Assembly: GCA_944381505.1 (NCBI GenBank)
Contig: CALWLK010000079.1
Coordinates: 1-34,899, forward strand
Direction of reading: 5' to 3'
DNA from: an uncultured Lachnospiraceae bacterium
GTDB lineage: Bacteria > Bacillota > Clostridia > Lachnospirales > Lachnospiraceae
Length of the DNA stretch: 34,899 bases
Positions 25,431-32,242 of this stretch are shown here, piece after piece (position 1 is the first letter of the stretch; each line of letters opens with the position of its first letter). The notes beneath the pieces are model-generated. The model saw only the letters and a program-made list of their open reading frames with translations. It ran no database searches and was not told the origin of the DNA. The translations under genes and the position numbers were made by a program.

Positions 25431-25524
25431 TGCAGAGTAGATTCGTGTGTGTAAAGATCCCTGCGGACGGGGAGTTGACGCAGAGAGGAACATTTAAGGC
25501 TCGCACGGGTCGCATCCCGCTGCA
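25431..25524 (+). promoter_or_regulatory. Tetrahydrofolate (THF) riboswitch upstream of folT
   Basis: The 94-nt element begins TGCAGAGTAGATTCGTG and ends CACGGGTCGCATCCCGCTGCA-like; the two ends pair (TGCAG/CTGCA and TTCGTG/CACGGG). The conserved AGAGTAGA after the first helix and the GCATCC near the 3' end fit the THF riboswitch consensus. An internal CTGCG/CGCAG arm lies at about 25461-25482. The gene behind it encodes a folate-type ECF component, which supports the call. Downstream, CCTCC (25548-25552) can pair with the ribosome site GGAGG (25570-25574), and no T-tract terminator is seen, so control is probably at translation. Confidence 0.8.
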
Positions 25525-25580
25525 ATGCAGGTTTTCATATGAGGAAGCCTCCATTGTAGTTTGTGCAAAGGAGGTGTATT

Positions 25581-26201
25581 TTGAGGAAGGCTTCTTTGTT
25601 CGGAGACTCATATAATGGGCTAAAGAAGCTGAGGACCCTGACGGCGCTTGCAATGTTTATGGCTATGTCCCTCATACTTGCAAGATTCTCCATAAGATTT
25701 CCGGAGTTTTCACTGACATGGAGCCCCATAATTAAAATGTATGTGGGCATGCTTTTCGGTCCGGTGACCGGAGCGGTGTATGGCTGCGCTCTGGATCTTC
25801 TGGGATTCTTCATCAACAACAGAGGCGACGCCTTTTTCCCGGGCTATACCTTTACCGAGACTCTGGGCGTGTTTTTGTACGGGCTTGCCCTCTATAAAAA
25901 GAAGCTGAGCCTTCCGAGAATTTTTGCCATAAAGCTTATAGTCATAATCATCTGCAATCTTATTTTGGGAACGCTGTGGCTTGCGATAATGACAGGAAAG
26001 GGCTTTTGGTTCTACCTTCCCGCCAGGATACCGTCAAACATATTCAACCTCATAGCTCATAGCTTGGTATTCTATTTGATAGCTCAGTGCCTCAACAGGG
26101 CCGGCGTAACGAGGCTTTTCAGATCCGCCGATACAGAGAGGAGCCTCATAGGCATAAAAAAATCGGACAAGAATGATACTTCAGACGGAGGAAACATATA
26201 A
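25581..26201 (+). CDS. folT: Folate-family ECF transporter S component
   Basis: 206-residue membrane substrate-binding subunit with about six helices. FAMFMAMSLILARFS-like text near the start (TALAMFMAMSLILARF), LTWSPIIKMYVGMLFGPVTG, then YGCALDLLGFFINNRGDAFF and GYTFTETLGVFLYGLAL are typical of FolT. It binds folate and works with a shared ECF EcfT/EcfA module, not present in this window. A GTG at 25563 lies before the ribosome site; TTG 25581, 6 nt after AAAGGAGG, is the likely start. The THF riboswitch upstream supports the function. Its stop overlaps the next gene by one base. Confidence 0.87.
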   Translation: MRKASLFGDSYNGLKKLRTLTALAMFMAMSLILARFSIRFPEFSLTWSPIIKMYVGMLFGPVTGAVYGCALDLLGFFINNRGDAFFPGYTFTETLGVFLYGLALYKKKLSLPRIFAIKLIVIIICNLILGTLWLAIMTGKGFWFYLPARIPSNIFNLIAHSLVFYLIAQCLNRAGVTRLFRSADTERSLIGIKKSDKNDTSDGGNI

Positions 26202-27067
26202 TGAGCGAATGCACACATGACTGCAATACCTGCGGAGGCTGCTCCACAGGCGCACAGAGCGAGGAGAGCTTCGACTTTTCCGCAAAGCTTGCACCCGAGA
26301 GCAGTGTAAAGCACGTATACGCCGTGATGAGCGGCAAAGGAGGCGTGGGAAAATCCCTCGTCACCTCACTCTTGGCGGCTAAATTCAGCAAAAAAGGATA
26401 TAAGGTAGGCATACTTGATGCGGATATAACAGGACCCTCCATACCGAGAGCCTTCGGAGTGGATGAGGAGGGATTGGGAGTCACTCCCGACGGCAAGCTC
26501 ATGATGCCTGCGAGAAGCTTGAACGGAATACAGATAATCTCCGCAAACCTTCTCTTAAAGAACGACACGGATCCTATCATATGGAGAGGAGCTCTCATAG
26601 CCTCGGCGGTAAAGCAGTTCTGGTCAGAGACCTATTGGGAGGACGTGGACTATATGTTTGTAGACATGCCTCCCGGAACCGGAGACGTGCCCCTTACGGT
26701 ATTTCAGTCCCTTCCCGTGGACGGGATCATCGTTGTGACCTCTCCTCAGGAGCTGGTATCCATGATAGTGGCGAAGGCCGTAAACATGGCGAAGAAGATG
26801 AACATACCCATAGTGGGAGTGGTGGAGAACATGTCCTATCTCAAGTGCCCCGACTGCGGCAAGGAGATAAGCATTTTCGGGGAGAGCCATTTGGAGGAGA
26901 CCGCAAAGGAGTATGGCATACCTGTGCTTGCAAGGATACCTGTGGATCCGAACATAGCAGCGGCTGTGGACGGCGGAAAGATAGAGTATATCGACATGCA
27001 TTACATGGACAAGGCTTCGGAGGATATAGTAAACGCGGACAGGATACTTGATAAACTGAAAGCTTGA
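26201..27067 (+). CDS. Mrp/NBP35-family iron-sulfur cluster carrier ATPase
   Basis: 288-residue ParA-like P-loop ATPase (Mrp/ApbC). The N-terminal Cys cluster CTHDCNTCGGC (residues 4-14) is common in clostridial members. The deviant Walker A is MSGKGGVGKSLVTSLLAAKF, followed by LDADITGPSIPRAFG and VDMPPGTGDVPLTVFQSLP. The C-terminal VENMSYLKCPDCGKEISIFG carries the CxxC pair that binds the [4Fe-4S] cluster. It overlaps the folT stop by a single base (TAATG), so the two are translationally coupled. A link between folate uptake and cluster carriage is not known; it may only be operon economy. Confidence 0.93.
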   Translation: MSECTHDCNTCGGCSTGAQSEESFDFSAKLAPESSVKHVYAVMSGKGGVGKSLVTSLLAAKFSKKGYKVGILDADITGPSIPRAFGVDEEGLGVTPDGKLMMPARSLNGIQIISANLLLKNDTDPIIWRGALIASAVKQFWSETYWEDVDYMFVDMPPGTGDVPLTVFQSLPVDGIIVVTSPQELVSMIVAKAVNMAKKMNIPIVGVVENMSYLKCPDCGKEISIFGESHLEETAKEYGIPVLARIPVDPNIAAAVDGGKIEYIDMHYMDKASEDIVNADRILDKLKA

Positions 27068-27130
27068 TTTAAGCACAGTAAAAAAAATGTAATAAAAAAG
27101 CCTGTCAACTGTCAGATGCTTTACATGGAT

Positions 27131-27158
27131 TTAACACAACAGATCCTATAAATATGAT
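27131..27158 (+). promoter_or_regulatory. Candidate promoter of the Asp-rich protein gene
   Basis: TTAACA (27131-27136), 16-bp spacer, TATGAT (27153-27158), each one base from consensus. CCTGTCA (27101-27107) just upstream is complementary to TGACAGG (27194-27200), which overlaps the ribosome site. Confidence 0.5.
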
Positions 27159-27211
27159 AAAATCTAACTACCAAAATATAGAAGCACTACAACTGACAGG
27201 AGGAAAATTAA

Positions 27212-27721
27212 ATGAAAAAGAAAGCTTTTTTGGCTCTCTGCTCGGCAGCTTTGCTGAGTATGGCATTGCCGGTTGCATCTTCTGCCGATGAGTGGAGACG
27301 GGATTCAAACGGCTGGTGGTATGAGATCGACGATGACGATGACGATCATGATGAGGATGATTGGGATTATGATGATTATCCCAGAAGCAGATGGCAGTTC
27401 ATCGACGGCAAGTGGTATTATTTCGATCCCTATGGTTACATGAAAACAGGATGGATAATGCTTGACGATGACGATTGGTATTATCTCAATCCGGACGGTT
27501 CACTGCTCACCAACTCATATACACCTGACGGGTATTGGGTAGACGCCGAGGGTGAGTGGGATCATGGAGACAGGAATGATCGCTTTGATGACGATTGGGA
27601 TGATCGAGATGATCTGTACGACGATGATTGGGACGACATTTATGACGATGACGACGATAGGGATGACATTTATGATGATGACGATGACGACGATGATTGG
27701 GATGACAGATTCGACGACTGA
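27212..27721 (+). CDS. Secreted Asp-rich protein with choline-binding-type (CW_binding) repeats
   Basis: 169 residues. A signal peptide with probable cleavage after VASSA (Ala25) is followed by aromatic wall-binding-like repeats: DSNGWWYEID, WQFIDGKWYYFDPYGYMKTG and DDWYYLNPDGSLLTNSY. The Trp/Tyr/Gly spacing is that of CW_binding_1. Asp blocks interrupt the first repeats (residues 40-56), and the last 52 residues hold about 33 Asp, with Trp, Tyr, Arg and Ile spaced regularly between. The protein is extremely acidic. It has no sortase motif and no membrane anchor, so it is probably held on the wall by the repeats. The Asp tail could bind calcium or other cations. No function is known to me. 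The ribosome site is ACAGGAGG. Confidence 0.82.
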   Translation: MKKKAFLALCSAALLSMALPVASSADEWRRDSNGWWYEIDDDDDDHDEDDWDYDDYPRSRWQFIDGKWYYFDPYGYMKTGWIMLDDDDWYYLNPDGSLLTNSYTPDGYWVDAEGEWDHGDRNDRFDDDWDDRDDLYDDDWDDIYDDDDDRDDIYDDDDDDDDWDDRFDD

Positions 27722-27770
27722 TGTCATATATTGCAAATTTGATAACTGATACTGACGGAAACATTTGTCA

Positions 27771-27813
27771 AAAGCCTCCTCATAGAAATATGGGGAGGCT
27801 TTACTGTCTTTAT
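27771..27813 (+). terminator. Terminator after the Asp-rich protein gene
   Basis: AAAGCCTCC (27771-27779) pairs with GGAGGCTTT (27794-27802) around a 14-nt loop, followed by ACTGTCTTTAT. The stem is perfect and the T tract only moderate. Confidence 0.7.
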
Positions 27814-27848
27814 AATTTCATCGGCGAATCATATCCGAAATCATCGGC

Positions 27849-27877
27849 TTGACATCGGGAAATACAAAAAATATAAT
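27849..27877 (+). promoter_or_regulatory. Consensus sigma-A promoter of the MATE gene
   Basis: TTGACA (27849-27854), 17-bp spacer, TATAAT (27872-27877): a full consensus match. The start codon lies 53 bp downstream. Confidence 0.85.
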
Positions 27878-27930
27878 TCCTTACGAATGTTAAGTTTGAG
27901 ATTTCGGAATGAAAGGCAAGGCGAACAGAA

Positions 27931-29322
27931 ATGGCAAGCTCTGTGGGAAATGAACTTACGAAAGGCCCTGTGACAAAAAAGCTTCTGTTGTTTGCTGTCC
28001 CCATGATACTGGGAGACCTTTTGCAGCAGTGCTACAATATTTCGGACACACTGATAGTGGGAAGATTTTTGGGAGCTGACGCCCTCGCCTCCGTGGGCTC
28101 GGCTTTTTCTCTGATGACGTTTTTGACCTCGGTGATCTTGGGCCTTGCCATGGGCTCCGGGACAGTCTTTTCCATGAGATTCGGTGAGGGAGATATGCGG
28201 GGGCTCAAGGAGGGGATACTTGCCTCCTTTGCGTTGCTCTTCTCGGTGACAGTCCTGTTGAATGTACTGATATTTGCGGGTCTTGACTTTATCATATGGG
28301 CCCTCAGGACTCCCTCGGAGCTGGTGGAGCTGATGAGAGAGTATCTGGTTGTGATATTCGCAGGGCTGTTCGGCATTTTCCTCTACAATTTTTTTGCTTC
28401 CCTTTTGAGATCTCTGGGAAATTCTTTGGCGCCTCTTATCTTTTTGGCGGTGTCCGCAGTGCTGAACATTGTTTTGGACCTTGTCTTCGTGGCGGTGCTC
28501 AAAAGAGGGGTGGCGGGAGCCGCCGAGGCCACGGTGATATCACAGTATGTCTCGGGAATAGGAATAACCATATATACGGCGGCAAAATTCCCGGAGCTCA
28601 TCAGGCCTGAAAAGGGAATAAAGCTCCGCATGAGCCGAATAAGGGAGATCACGAGCTTTTCCGCCCTCACGTGTATGCAGCAGTCCATAATGAATCTGGG
28701 GATACTTGCGGTTCAGGGCCTTGTCAACAGCTTCGGGACAACAGTCATGGCCTCCTTTGCGGCGGCTGTAAAGATAGACGCCTTTGCCTACCTTCCTGTT
28801 CAGGATTTCGGAAATGCCTTCTCAATATTTACAGCTCAGAATTTCGGGGCTAAAAGGCACGACCGCATAGAGAAGGGCATAAGATCCGCAGTTACGGTAT
28901 CTGCGGGCTTCAGCCTTCTCGTGTCCCTGTGCGTATTTATATTTGCAGGGCAGCTGATGACCCTCTTTATTGACTCCTCGGAGACCGCAGTCATAGCCGA
29001 GGGAGTGAGATATCTGAGGATAGAGGGCTCATTTTATCCCCTTATAGGTGGTCTGTTCCTCCTCTACGGCCTTTACAGAGCTGTGGGGAGGCCCGGGATG
29101 TCCGTGGTACTCACGGTATTTTCTCTTGGGACCAGAGTTGTCTTGGCCTATGCTCTATCTGCCATACCTGAGATAGGCGTGGTGGGCATATGGTGGTCCG
29201 TGCCTATAGGATGGTTCCTTGCTGATGCGGTGGGAGTGGGATTTTATCTGATGAACAGGAAAAAACTCCTCAGTGACGCTCTGAGAAAGCCACTTGGTGA
29301 TGGCCTGAGTGAGCAGTCTTGA
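27931..29322 (+). CDS. MATE-family multidrug/metabolite efflux transporter
   Basis: 463 residues with about twelve membrane helices in two MatE halves. The first half starts with VTKKLLLFAVPMILGDLLQQ followed by CYNISDTLIVGRFLGADALA, the family's opening signature. It also has FYNFFASLLRSLGNS-like text (LYNFFASLLRSLGNSLAP). The second half has FSALTCMQQSIMNLGILAVQ and YLPVQDFGNAFSIFTAQNFG. MATE proteins export drugs or metabolites using a sodium or proton gradient; the substrate is not predictable. It is monocistronic, with its own consensus promoter. The upstream ribosome site (AAGGCAAGGCG) is weak. Confidence 0.94.
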   Translation: MASSVGNELTKGPVTKKLLLFAVPMILGDLLQQCYNISDTLIVGRFLGADALASVGSAFSLMTFLTSVILGLAMGSGTVFSMRFGEGDMRGLKEGILASFALLFSVTVLLNVLIFAGLDFIIWALRTPSELVELMREYLVVIFAGLFGIFLYNFFASLLRSLGNSLAPLIFLAVSAVLNIVLDLVFVAVLKRGVAGAAEATVISQYVSGIGITIYTAAKFPELIRPEKGIKLRMSRIREITSFSALTCMQQSIMNLGILAVQGLVNSFGTTVMASFAAAVKIDAFAYLPVQDFGNAFSIFTAQNFGAKRHDRIEKGIRSAVTVSAGFSLLVSLCVFIFAGQLMTLFIDSSETAVIAEGVRYLRIEGSFYPLIGGLFLLYGLYRAVGRPGMSVVLTVFSLGTRVVLAYALSAIPEIGVVGIWWSVPIGWFLADAVGVGFYLMNRKKLLSDALRKPLGDGLSEQS

Positions 29323-29352
29323 CAGACCCCCTTCTTTGTGTTAGTCTACAAT
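29319..29352 (+). promoter_or_regulatory. Promoter region of the FMN-riboswitch operon
   Basis: TTGACA (29319-29324) overlaps the MATE stop codon. Two -10 choices exist: TGTTAGTCT with a 17-bp spacer (TAGTCT 29342-29347), or TACAAT (29347-29352) with a weaker, closer -35. Either gives a transcript starting just before the riboswitch. Confidence 0.55.
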
Positions 29353-29367
29353 AAGCATATGAAATAA

Positions 29368-29479
29368 TTCTTCGGGGCAGGGTGAGATTCCCTACCGGTG
29401 GTACAGTCCACGACCCGCCGATGGCGGCTGATTTGGTGAGATTCCAAAACCGACGGTTACAGTCCGGATGAGAGAAGAA
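29368..29479 (+). promoter_or_regulatory. FMN riboswitch (RFN element)
   Basis: The conserved RFN blocks are present in order: TTCTTCGGGGCAGGGTGA, GATTCCCTACCGGTGG, ACAGTCCACGACCCGC, GGCTGATTTGGTGAGATTCC and GACGGTTACAGTCCGGATGA. The closing helix is TTCTTC (29368-29373) with GAAGAA (29474-29479). FMN binding should favour the terminator that follows 50 nt later and turn off riboflavin uptake. Confidence 0.95.
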
Positions 29480-29528
29480 ACTTCAACGTAAAAATAAGGA
29501 TCCTCTTATTTATATTGGAGCGAGTTAT

Positions 29529-29556
29529 CTCAGGCCTCGAGGGCCTGAGTTTTTTT
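29529..29556 (+). terminator. Riboswitch-controlled terminator before ribU
   Basis: CTCAGGCC (29529-29536) and GGCCTGAG (29542-29549) form a perfect 8-bp stem with loop TCGAG, followed by seven T. It lies between the FMN aptamer and ribU, so it is the expression platform. Confidence 0.92.
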
Positions 29557-29668
29557 GCCGAAACGCTGCATACAAGCCATATTTCCTGAGCGATGGTGCC
29601 TGCGTTTATGCAGCAAAACAGAAGATTTGTTTCAGTGCAAAATGAAAATTTGCGAGGAGGATTTATCC

Positions 29669-30277
29669 ATGAAAAATGACAGTTCCATTCAAAAAATGAT
29701 CTTTACCGCCATGCTTGCGGCTCTGGCCGGAGTGCTCATGTCCCTTGAGTTTTCCGTGCCCATGATGCCGCCCTTTTACAAGATCGACCTGAGCGATGTG
29801 CCCTCTGTGGTGGCCCTGTTTATGTTCGGCCCCGCTTCGGCGGCCTGTGTGGAGGTGATAAAGGTCCTCATAAAGCTCATAAGTGTCGGAACAAACTCCT
29901 TCTATGTGGGGGAGCTTTCAAACCTTATAGGCATCGTGCTCTTTGTTGTCCCTGCATGGTTCATATATAAAAAGGCGGGGAGAAACGGCAGAGCGGCAGC
30001 GATATCTCTCGTGTCGAGCGTGATCATAAGGACGGTCTTCGCCTGCTTTGTGAATGCCTTCATCACTCTGCCCATGTATGCGGCGGCCATGGGCGTTTCT
30101 CTCGACGATGTGGTGAGGATGGTGGCCTCCGTAAATCCGGCCATCACGGATCTTACGGGCTTCATAATATTCGCGACTATTCCTTTCAACGTGCTTAAGC
30201 TCGGCATCAATTATCTGGTGGGATATTTCCTCTACAGCAGGATACACTCCTATTATTCCGCGCTGAGAAGAGCATAG
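29669..30277 (+). CDS. ribU: Riboflavin ECF transporter S component RibU
   Basis: 202-residue integral membrane protein with about five to six helices. It binds riboflavin and works with the shared ECF energising module. Typical RibU text is MIFTAMLAALAGVLMSLEFS, then FYKIDLSDVPSVVALFMFGP and CVEVIKVLIKLISVGTNSFY with VGELSNLIGIVLFVVPAWFI. ATG 29669 follows GAGGAGG (29654-29660). The frame is open further upstream into the terminator, but no start there has a ribosome site. The FMN riboswitch upstream confirms the flavin link. The next gene starts 12 bp downstream. Confidence 0.92.
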   Translation: MKNDSSIQKMIFTAMLAALAGVLMSLEFSVPMMPPFYKIDLSDVPSVVALFMFGPASAACVEVIKVLIKLISVGTNSFYVGELSNLIGIVLFVVPAWFIYKKAGRNGRAAAISLVSSVIIRTVFACFVNAFITLPMYAAAMGVSLDDVVRMVASVNPAITDLTGFIIFATIPFNVLKLGINYLVGYFLYSRIHSYYSALRRA

Positions 30278-30289
30278 GGAGGATGCAGG

Positions 30290-31081
30290 ATGATAAGAAA
30301 CTATCATGAGCTGACGAGGCTTGAGATGGAGTCCGTTGACAGGGAGAAAACTATAGTGATGATACCGCTGGGAGCCCTTGAACAGCACGGGAATCAGGCT
30401 CCTCTCGGAACTGACTTTCTCATAGCGGGGGCTATGACAGAGTATATTAAAAAGGCGGTGGAGGAGGCGGATCCGGATTTCCCTATGCTCATATTTCCGC
30501 CCATGCCCATAGGCCTCAGCACGGAGCACCGGAATTTTTGCGGCTCAATTACCTTTAAGCCGGACACCTACTATCACATGCTCTACGATATAGGGGCGAG
30601 TCTGGCTCATCACGGATTCAAGAAGCTTGCCTTTCTCGTGTGCCACGGTGGAAATACGCCTGTAGTTCAGGTATTGAGCAGGGAACTTAGGAGCGATTTC
30701 GGACTGTATGCTTTTATTCTCTCCTCGGGGGCCTTTGGACATCCGGACGTTAAGGCCACGGTAAGTCCGGGAAATGTTTGGGACTTCCACGGAGGCGAGA
30801 TGGAGACCTCCATGGTAATGGCAATAGACCCCTCACTTGTAAAGCTTGAGACCTCCGAGGCGGGGGAGCCTTCAGCCTTTATCGGAAACAAATCCCTCAT
30901 GCCCTACGGCAGCGTGTCCATAAGCTGGATGGGAGAGGATTGGAGGACAAAGGAGGGCAAGGCCATAGGCATAGGCGGAGACCCCAAGGGAGCGACAGCC
31001 GAAAAGGGAAGGATAATACTTGAAACGAGCGCAAGGGAGCTTGTGCAGGGGCTTTTGGAGATAAGAGATTTTAAGATCTGA
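30290..31081 (+). CDS. Creatininase-family metallohydrolase in the FMN-riboswitch operon
   Basis: 263-residue cytoplasmic amidohydrolase of the creatininase superfamily. The metal-ligand motifs are intact: LGALEQHGNQAPLGTD (Glu31, His33, Asp42), CHGGN (His119) and WDFHGGEMETS (Glu170/Glu172). The superfamily includes creatinine amidohydrolase, the mycofactocin peptidase MftE and the archaeal FAPy deformylase ArfB, which acts in riboflavin synthesis. This gene is 12 bp behind ribU, on the same FMN-controlled transcript, with ribosome site AGGGAGGA, and a strong terminator follows. A role with a flavin or flavin-related compound is therefore likely by context, but the exact reaction is not known. 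Confidence 0.88.
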   Translation: MIRNYHELTRLEMESVDREKTIVMIPLGALEQHGNQAPLGTDFLIAGAMTEYIKKAVEEADPDFPMLIFPPMPIGLSTEHRNFCGSITFKPDTYYHMLYDIGASLAHHGFKKLAFLVCHGGNTPVVQVLSRELRSDFGLYAFILSSGAFGHPDVKATVSPGNVWDFHGGEMETSMVMAIDPSLVKLETSEAGEPSAFIGNKSLMPYGSVSISWMGEDWRTKEGKAIGIGGDPKGATAEKGRIILETSARELVQGLLEIRDFKI

Positions 31082-31116
31082 GCAGGAGATCATAAAGGTT
31101 CAGACCTGCGAAAGGG

Positions 31117-31143
31117 CCGACGGTTTTGCCGTCGGTTTTTTTC
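31117..31143 (+). terminator. Terminator of the ribU operon
   Basis: CCGACGG (31117-31123) pairs with CCGTCGG (31129-31135), then seven T. It lies 36 bp after the creatininase-family stop. Confidence 0.92.
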
Positions 31144-31193
31144 TATATGCAAATAATATATATAAACTACGAAAAAATTAATATTTTCTTAGA

Positions 31194-31222
31194 TTGACAG
31201 CCTGAGCATATTGTAATATATA
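31194..31222 (+). promoter_or_regulatory. Sigma-A promoter of the hydroxyacid dehydrogenase gene
   Basis: TTGACA (31194-31199), 17-bp spacer, TATATA (31217-31222). The start codon is 31 bp downstream. Confidence 0.75.
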
Positions 31223-31252
31223 CGAATTATAATACTGCGGAGGAAAATATAC

Positions 31253-32215
31253 ATGAAGACAGTGATACTTGACGGCTACACCGAAAATCCCGGGGATCTC
31301 AGCTGGGACGGCTTCAAGTGTTTCGGAGAGCTTTGCGTCTATGAGAGGACCGATAATTCAGAGATCATAGAGCGTATAGGAGACGCGGAGATAGTATATA
31401 CCAACAAAACTCCCATCACTAAGGAGATACTCTCGGCCTGCCCTAGCGTAAGGTTCATAGGGACTCTCGCCACAGGTTACAACGTCGTGGACGTGGAAGC
31501 TGCCGCAGCAAGGGGCATACCTGTGTCAAATATCCCGGGCTACAGCACCGAGGCGGTGGCGCAGCACACCTTCGCCCTTCTGTTGGAGCTCACAAATCAC
31601 GTGGGAGAGCACGCTGAATGCGTGAGGAAGGGAGCTTGGAAGTCGGCGGGAGATTTTTGCTTTTGGAACAGGCCCATAGTGGAGCTTTCAGGAAAGACCA
31701 TTGGGGTCATAGGCTACGGGAATATAGGGCGAAAGGTGGCGGAGACGGCAAGAGTCTTCGGCATGAGAGTCATATATACCGGCAGAAGGAGAGCGCCCGA
31801 GGACGGTATCGCTGAATACAGAGAGCTTTCCCGGCTCTACAAGGAGGCCGATGTCATAAGCCTTCACTGTCCTCTTTTCCCCGAGACCGAGGAAATGATA
31901 AACAGGGAGAGCATTTCTCTGATGAAGGATGGTGTGATAATACTCAACACTTCGAGGGGCGGCCTTATCGTGGAGAGGGATCTGAGAGAGGCCCTGGACT
32001 CAGGGAAGGTCGGGGCAGCCGCTCTTGATGTGATCTCAAAGGAGCCTATGGCGGAGGGAAATCCCTTGTGTGATGCGAAGAACATCATTATAACTCCTCA
32101 TATAGCATGGGCTTCCAGGGAAGCGAGAAAGAGGCTCATGGACATTGCGGTGGACAATCTGAGAGCTTTTTACGAGGGGAAGCCTCAAAATGTGGTGAAT
32201 GGGGTAAGGCTGTAA
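31253..32215 (+). CDS. D-2-hydroxyacid dehydrogenase (NAD-dependent, glycerate-dehydrogenase-like)
   Basis: 320 residues, the family length. It reversibly reduces 2-keto acids to D-2-hydroxy acids in the cytoplasm. The NAD-binding fold shows GKTIGVIGYGNIGRKVAETA and YTGRR after strand 2, whose lack of an Asp suggests NADP may also be accepted. Active-site contexts are GTLATGYNVVDVEAAAARGI, NTSRGGLIVERDLREALDSG with the catalytic Arg, ALDVISKEPM with the Glu, and ITPHIAWASREARKRL with the catalytic His. The physiological substrate could be hydroxypyruvate/glycerate, but this is not certain. The ribosome site is GCGGAGGAAAATATAC. fbp follows 27 bp later, probably on the same transcript. Confidence 0.92.
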   Translation: MKTVILDGYTENPGDLSWDGFKCFGELCVYERTDNSEIIERIGDAEIVYTNKTPITKEILSACPSVRFIGTLATGYNVVDVEAAAARGIPVSNIPGYSTEAVAQHTFALLLELTNHVGEHAECVRKGAWKSAGDFCFWNRPIVELSGKTIGVIGYGNIGRKVAETARVFGMRVIYTGRRRAPEDGIAEYRELSRLYKEADVISLHCPLFPETEEMINRESISLMKDGVIILNTSRGGLIVERDLREALDSGKVGAAALDVISKEPMAEGNPLCDAKNIIITPHIAWASREARKRLMDIAVDNLRAFYEGKPQNVVNGVRL

Positions 32216-32242
32216 AAATATAATATATTTCAGGAGGGAAAT

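Noticed and set aside
29555..29668. Upstream extension of ribU to 29555
   Set aside because: That start lies at the riboswitch terminator and has no ribosome site; the RibU fold begins after ATG 29669.
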